Assembly (NCBI GenBank): GCA_002792275.1
Contig: PFOA01000038.1
Span: 1 to 10,071 of the forward strand
Direction: 5' to 3'
Length of the DNA: 10,071 nucleotides
From: Candidatus Saccharibacteria bacterium CG_4_10_14_0_2_um_filter_52_9
GTDB lineage: Bacteria > Patescibacteriota > Saccharimonadia > Saccharimonadales > UBA4665
Program-made: the position numbers and the translations under genes
Shown here: positions 7,340 to 10,071 of the stretch, one piece after another
Numbering within the stretch: the stretch's first letter is position 1
Layout: each line of letters begins with the position of its first letter
Notes under the pieces: model-generated
Seen by the model: the letters and a program-made list of their open reading frames with translations, nothing else
Databases searched by the model: none
Told to the model about the DNA's origin: nothing

Positions 7340-7771
7340 CTAGCCGATCAAGACAAAGCCGGCCGTAAAAACGAAGACAGCGGCAATATCGAGTACGGGA
7401 TGGCTACTGATAAAGTGCTCGCCGCGCACTACAACGGCGTGAAGGCGCCGACCGTTTTGGAGCATAAAGAAGACGACTGCCGCGGCCGTCAGCAGGGCAA
7501 CTACCGAGCCCAGCCAGGCAGCGCTGTTACCGTTTAACAAATCCAGTCTTGAAGTGGCGTGGCTCAGGGCGCTTGGTTCGCCCACAGCGGCCTGGCTTAA
7601 CTCTGCCCCTTGGGGATTCCAATTGCGGTCAATAGCTATACCGCCGCCCATAATGGCCAGCATCGGTAAGTATGGCCAGTAGGCTTTAAAATAGGCTTTA
7701 CCCTGGCGATGGTGCTGAGCCTGCCGCTTTTTATGATGAACGTTGGGTTTTGGTCGGGTTACGAGTGCCAT
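7340..7771 (-). CDS. Small multi-pass membrane protein resembling a CAP-protein scaffold without the CAP domain
   Basis: The 143-residue protein has no recognised catalytic motif. The N-terminus is very basic (KKRQAQHHRQGK, 14-25), then come KAYWPYLPMLAIMGGGIAI (29-47, first membrane segment), a polar stretch of about 35 residues, a second segment (about 84-104, WLGSVVALLTAAAVVFFML), a short loop LHAVVVRGEHFISSHPVLD (110-128) and a C-terminal hydrophobic segment (129-143). From memory, YWPYLPM at the front and xKGExFxxxHPxLD near the end are the flanks of patescibacterial membrane-anchored CAP/SCP-like proteins, where a CAP domain of over 100 residues sits between them. Here only a short linker remains. 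An extended -10 TGATATAAT lies about 26 nt upstream. The stop is 1 bp from that of dnaE on the other strand. Confidence 0.8.
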   Translation of the reverse strand: MALVTRPKPNVHHKKRQAQHHRQGKAYFKAYWPYLPMLAIMGGGIAIDRNWNPQGAELSQAAVGEPSALSHATSRLDLLNGNSAAWLGSVVALLTAAAVVFFMLQNGRRLHAVVVRGEHFISSHPVLDIAAVFVFTAGFVLIG

Positions 7772-7797
7772 GTTTTTCTTTACGTTAGAGTGGTTTC

Positions 7798-7806
7798 ATT
7801 ATATCA
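7798..7806 (-). promoter_or_regulatory. Extended -10 promoter of the membrane protein gene
   Basis: On the minus strand this reads TGATATAAT, an extended -10 with consensus TATAAT at 7803-7798. The predicted +1 is about 7791, giving a 20-nt leader before the ATG at 7771. The leader contains only a weak purine stretch (TAAAGAAA) as ribosome site. The promoter lies in the 41-base gap after the methyltransferase gene, so the membrane protein can be transcribed on its own. Confidence 0.55.
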
Positions 7807-7812
7807 CAATGC

Positions 7813-8310
7813 TTATGATTGGTACCGGCAATGGTACAGAGCCATGGCCGCCGCCTGCACGACGTTAAACGACTCTTTTTGGCCGAGCATTGGGATCTCC
7901 ACCACCACGTCGCACTCGGCTAGGATTTCCGGCTCAAGCCCCTCGACTTCGCGGCCGACAATCAGTGCCAGCTTATCCGGTGCCTGAAAATCCACTAGCT
8001 TGGTGGAGCCGGGCGCCTGCTCCAAAGCGGCAATCACGAACCCCTGCTGTTTCAGATCGTCCAGCACTGACTCAATAGCCGCTTCATGGTGCCATTCCAA
8101 CAGCTTCTCGGCACCCAACGCCGTTTTAGCGATCTGTTGATCGGTCTTTCGAGCTTCATGTGGCAAGCGGTCGTCATTTTCACGCAGTGGGTAAGGGGAG
8201 TAACCGGTCAGCCATATCTTACCCACCGCCAGTCCTTCGGCAGTTCTTAACAGAGAACCGATGTTGTGGGCACTGCGCAGGTTGTGGGCGATCAAAATCA
8301 GCTGTTTCAT
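7813..8310 (-). CDS. SpoU/TrmH-family RNA 2'-O-methyltransferase, stand-alone catalytic domain
   Basis: This is a SAM-dependent RNA ribose methyltransferase of the SPOUT class. The 165 residues cover just the catalytic alpha/beta-knot domain. Motif 1 is HNLRSAHNIGSLLRTAE (9-25) with N16 and the catalytic-type R22. Motif 2 is LIVGREVEGLEPE (116-128). Motif 3 starts IPMLGQKESFNVVQAAAMAL (139-158), with Phe148 where Leu is usual. The N-terminal substrate-binding domain found in RlmB and related enzymes is absent. The length is close to TrmL, but motif 1 is more TrmH/RlmB-like, so the target (tRNA or rRNA position) cannot be named. The ATG is 8 nt after TATACT with no Shine-Dalgarno, suggesting leaderless expression. 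It is divergent from pilB. Confidence 0.93.
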   Translation of the reverse strand: MKQLILIAHNLRSAHNIGSLLRTAEGLAVGKIWLTGYSPYPLRENDDRLPHEARKTDQQIAKTALGAEKLLEWHHEAAIESVLDDLKQQGFVIAALEQAPGSTKLVDFQAPDKLALIVGREVEGLEPEILAECDVVVEIPMLGQKESFNVVQAAAMALYHCRYQS

Positions 8311-8318
8311 ACTAGGCT

Positions 8319-8324
8319 AGTATA
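8319..8324 (-). promoter_or_regulatory. -10 box (TATACT) of the SpoU methyltransferase gene, predicted near-leaderless
   Basis: On the minus strand TTTATACT is followed by 8 nt and then the ATG at 8310. The predicted +1 is 2 nt before the start codon. The box lies at the outer end of the left arm of the long inverted repeat, so any binding to or rearrangement of that repeat would directly touch this promoter. Confidence 0.55.
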
Positions 8325-8414
8325 AATCACTACTGCCGTAAGGCATTGCCGTTTCCGTCGGCTCGTGAGCGAGTATTTTTGCGAGCGAATGAAATGCCTT
8401 AGGTGGTAGTGATT

Positions 8415-8420
8415 TATAGT
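8415..8420 (+). promoter_or_regulatory. Alternative -10-like box (TATAGT) in right arm, upstream of pilB
   Basis: TATAGT lies at the outer tip of the right arm, mirroring the TATACT on the left. Standard spacing gives +1 at 8427, which is the A of an ATG opening a 7-codon reading frame that ends at 8450 and overlaps the pilB start. This is a weaker hexamer than the one at 8433. Confidence 0.3.
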
Positions 8421-8432
8421 ATGCTTATGCTT

Positions 8433-8438
8433 TATACT
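8433..8438 (+). promoter_or_regulatory. -10 box (TATACT) of pilB, predicted near-leaderless
   Basis: TTTATACT is followed by 8 nt and the pilB ATG at 8447, the same geometry as the methyltransferase promoter on the other strand. The predicted +1 is 8445. GGTGGG at 8439-8444 ends only 2 nt before the ATG, too close to work as a normal Shine-Dalgarno. Confidence 0.55.
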
Positions 8439-8446
8439 GGTGGGAT

Positions 8447-10054
8447 ATGAGCCAAGATGCCCGACAAGATGAAGAGCAGGCCACACAGCGCCGCGCCCGC
8501 GTGCTGGGTTTGGATTATGTCGACACCAACGCCATACCCGAAAAACAGCTTTATAAAGATCTGCTGACTGTTCAAGAGCTCTACGACCTCAAGGTAATCC
8601 CGATACGCTACTACGACAATAACCTGCTGATCGGCGTGACTACGACCACTTCTCAGCAGACCATGACCAGCCTGCGCCAGCGCTTTGCCGACAATCGGGT
8701 GGCTTTTGCCATCATCTCAGACACCGGCTATCGCGACTACATGAAGCTTTACGATCCGCCCAAGCAGGTTGTTTATCAGGATATAGCCATCAATCAAAAG
8801 GATAGCGGTGAACTGGTTGGCCAGATTTCGGCCATGTTGCAACAGGTGCGAGCCGACGACATGCTGGCTTACCTGGTTGCTCAGGCCCACCGCCTGAATG
8901 CCTCGGACATTCATATCGAAACGGCGGTTAGCGATGTACGCATCCGCCTGCGCATCGACGGCGTGCTCCACCCGGTGGCTCGCCTCCAGCAAGACAAGTA
9001 CCGTATTCTGATCTCGGCCATCGCCAGCGCCGGCAACGTCTCAACGGCCTCCAAAGAAGCCCAGCAGGGTCACATTGCCCAAAAAATCAAAATGGCCGAT
9101 GGTAACGAAGTTGATGTTAACGTTCGCCTGGAAACCGTGCCGACCATCAACGGCATGGATGTCGTGATGCGGCTGTTTAACATGGATCAGTCGATGTACA
9201 CGCTCGACAAGCTTGGCCTGTCCGAAGCCGAACGCAAAGTAGTCGATGACATCATCGCCAAGCCCACCGGCCTGGTAATGGTGGTTGGCCCGACCGGCTC
9301 CGGCAAGACCACCACGCTGTATTCCATGCTGAACTCGCTCAACACCGAAGAGCGCAAGATTATTACCATCGAAGACCCGGTCGAATACCAGTTTACAGGC
9401 ATCACCCAGATCTCTGTCCACTCCACTGAAGGTGGCAACGACGACAGCTTTGCCGACAAACTACGAGCCGTACTGCGCCTTGACCCGGACATTGTGATGG
9501 TCGGCGAGATTCGCGACATGGACACCGCCAAAACCGCCCTGCAAGCCGCCCTGACCGGCCACTTGGTGCTGGCCACCTTCCACGCCAGCTCAGCCGCGGC
9601 CGCCATTACCCGAATTGCCGACATCATCGGCCAGAACCCGCTGTTTATCTCTGCTATCCGCCTGGTGATGGCGCAACGCCTGATCCGCCACCTGGACGAC
9701 GCTACCAAGCAGGCCTACTCTGCATCGGAGGCGGAACTGCAAAAGATCAGAGAAGTCGTCGATACTCTGCCGGAAGGCATCGCCAAACCCAATCTCGACG
9801 GTCTCCAGCTCTACAAACCCGGCAGTTCCGATGAGAACCCCTTCGGTTATCAAGGTCAGTTAGCCATCCGCGAGCAGTTCACCATGAGCGATGCCCTGCG
9901 CCGCCTGCTGGAGAACCCCAAGCAGGATATAACCGCCCAGGCCATCGAAGAAGCCGCCCGCGCCTCGGGCATGATTACCATGTTGCAAGACGGCATGCTC
10001 AAGGTCATTGCCGGTCAAACCACGCTCGAAGAGCTCTACCGCGTCGTCGGCTAA
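8447..10054 (+). CDS. pilB: Type IV pilus assembly ATPase PilB (GspE family), cysteine-free
   Basis: This is the cytoplasmic hexameric motor that drives pilus extension. The 535 residues comprise an N-terminal MshEN/T2SSE_N-type domain (about 15-105), a linker, an N2 domain with NASDIHIE (about 151-158) and a C-terminal RecA-like ATPase. The Walker A is GPTGSGKTT (281-289), the Asp box is IEDPVEY, the Walker B region is DPDIVMVGEIRD (346-357, E354) and the His box is LTGHLVLATFHA (369-380). The order matches PilB rather than PilT, which lacks the N-terminal domain. There is no cysteine in the protein, so the tetracysteine zinc site typical of PilB/GspE is missing; GYQGQLAIREQFTM occupies the position of the usual GyxGRxgifE segment. 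Downstream sequence (10055-10071) is too short to identify the next gene. Confidence 0.95.
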   Translation: MSQDARQDEEQATQRRARVLGLDYVDTNAIPEKQLYKDLLTVQELYDLKVIPIRYYDNNLLIGVTTTTSQQTMTSLRQRFADNRVAFAIISDTGYRDYMKLYDPPKQVVYQDIAINQKDSGELVGQISAMLQQVRADDMLAYLVAQAHRLNASDIHIETAVSDVRIRLRIDGVLHPVARLQQDKYRILISAIASAGNVSTASKEAQQGHIAQKIKMADGNEVDVNVRLETVPTINGMDVVMRLFNMDQSMYTLDKLGLSEAERKVVDDIIAKPTGLVMVVGPTGSGKTTTLYSMLNSLNTEERKIITIEDPVEYQFTGITQISVHSTEGGNDDSFADKLRAVLRLDPDIVMVGEIRDMDTAKTALQAALTGHLVLATFHASSAAAAITRIADIIGQNPLFISAIRLVMAQRLIRHLDDATKQAYSASEAELQKIREVVDTLPEGIAKPNLDGLQLYKPGSSDENPFGYQGQLAIREQFTMSDALRRLLENPKQDITAQAIEEAARASGMITMLQDGMLKVIAGQTTLEELYRVVG

Positions 10055-10071
10055 GGCTGTTCAGGTTCAGA

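Larger units (their letters stand above)
8318..8422. repeat. Long imperfect inverted repeat flanked by TAGTAT direct repeats (MITE-like or operator-like)
   Basis: Left arm 8321-8333 (TATAAATCACTAC) is a perfect 13-bp complement of 8406-8418, and 8339-8347 (TAAGGCATT) is a perfect 9-bp complement of 8393-8401. They are separated by a small unpaired bulge (5 against 4 nt). The central 45 nt (8348-8392) contain GCTCG/CGAGC (8361-8365, 8382-8386) and a direct repeat GAGCGA. TAGTAT occurs in the same orientation at both ends (8318-8323 and 8417-8422), overlapping the arm tips. The structure fills most of the divergent intergenic region. Options are a small non-autonomous mobile element, a palindromic operator or cruciform, or a structured RNA; the sequence alone does not decide. 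Confidence 0.75.

Noticed and set aside
7709..7987. 92-codon plus-strand frame across the membrane-protein/methyltransferase gap
   Set aside because: It overlaps two better-supported minus-strand genes and the minus-strand promoter at 7798-7806; the protein shows no family motif.
9187..9708. 173-codon minus-strand frame inside pilB
   Set aside because: It is antisense to the Walker A/B region of PilB; the composition is typical of a shadow frame and no family is recognised.
1..10071. Alternative genetic code (TGA as sense codon, as in Gracilibacteria/Absconditabacteria)
   Set aside because: TGA terminates gatA, the 119-residue gene and the 83-residue gene at points that form overlaps with the next starts, and long conserved genes contain no in-frame TGA.

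Overview
The window reads as a chromosomal stretch from a Candidate Phyla Radiation (Patescibacteria) bacterium, most likely Candidatus Saccharibacteria (TM7). This is inferred from protein character: a gat operon with an extra small gene, a DUF948-like/YtxH-like membrane pair, a 1205-residue DnaE with a complete PHP domain, a small stand-alone SpoU methyltransferase, a membrane protein resembling the flanks of patescibacterial CAP-domain proteins, and a cysteine-free PilB. Several genes end at TGA exactly where expected, so the standard bacterial code applies and not a TGA-recoded code as in Gracilibacteria. No rRNA, tRNA, CRISPR array or transposase gene is present.

Layout. Positions 1-1980 (+) hold the 3' end of gatA, a 119-residue protein of unknown function and gatB, all with overlapping reading frames. 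Positions 2064-2957 (+) hold galU with its own extended -10 promoter. Positions 2986-3659 (+) hold two overlapping small membrane-anchored coiled-coil proteins. Positions 3721-7338 (+) hold dnaE, starting at TTG. Positions 7340-8310 (-) hold a multi-pass small membrane protein and a SpoU-family RNA methyltransferase, convergent with dnaE and only 1 bp away from its stop. Positions 8311-8446 are a divergent intergenic region dominated by a long imperfect inverted repeat. Positions 8447-10054 (+) hold the type IV pilus motor pilB. No gene-free gap exceeds about 136 bases.

The genes are mostly housekeeping (amidation of misacylated tRNA, UDP-glucose supply, replication, RNA methylation) together with surface functions (type IV pilus, small membrane proteins). 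A consistent regulatory style is visible. Genes at the head of a transcription unit have a -10 hexamer placed so that transcription would begin at or within about 2 nt of the ATG, implying leaderless mRNAs. Internal genes use overlapping starts, with a clear Shine-Dalgarno motif in two of the three cases.

The best candidates for something undescribed are: the 8318-8422 inverted repeat, a MITE-like or operator-like element flanked by TAGTAT direct repeats and carrying outward -10-like boxes; the HEPN-like gene inside the gat operon, which has lost the expected R-x4-H residues; and the membrane protein at 7340-7771, which looks like a CAP-protein scaffold without its CAP domain.
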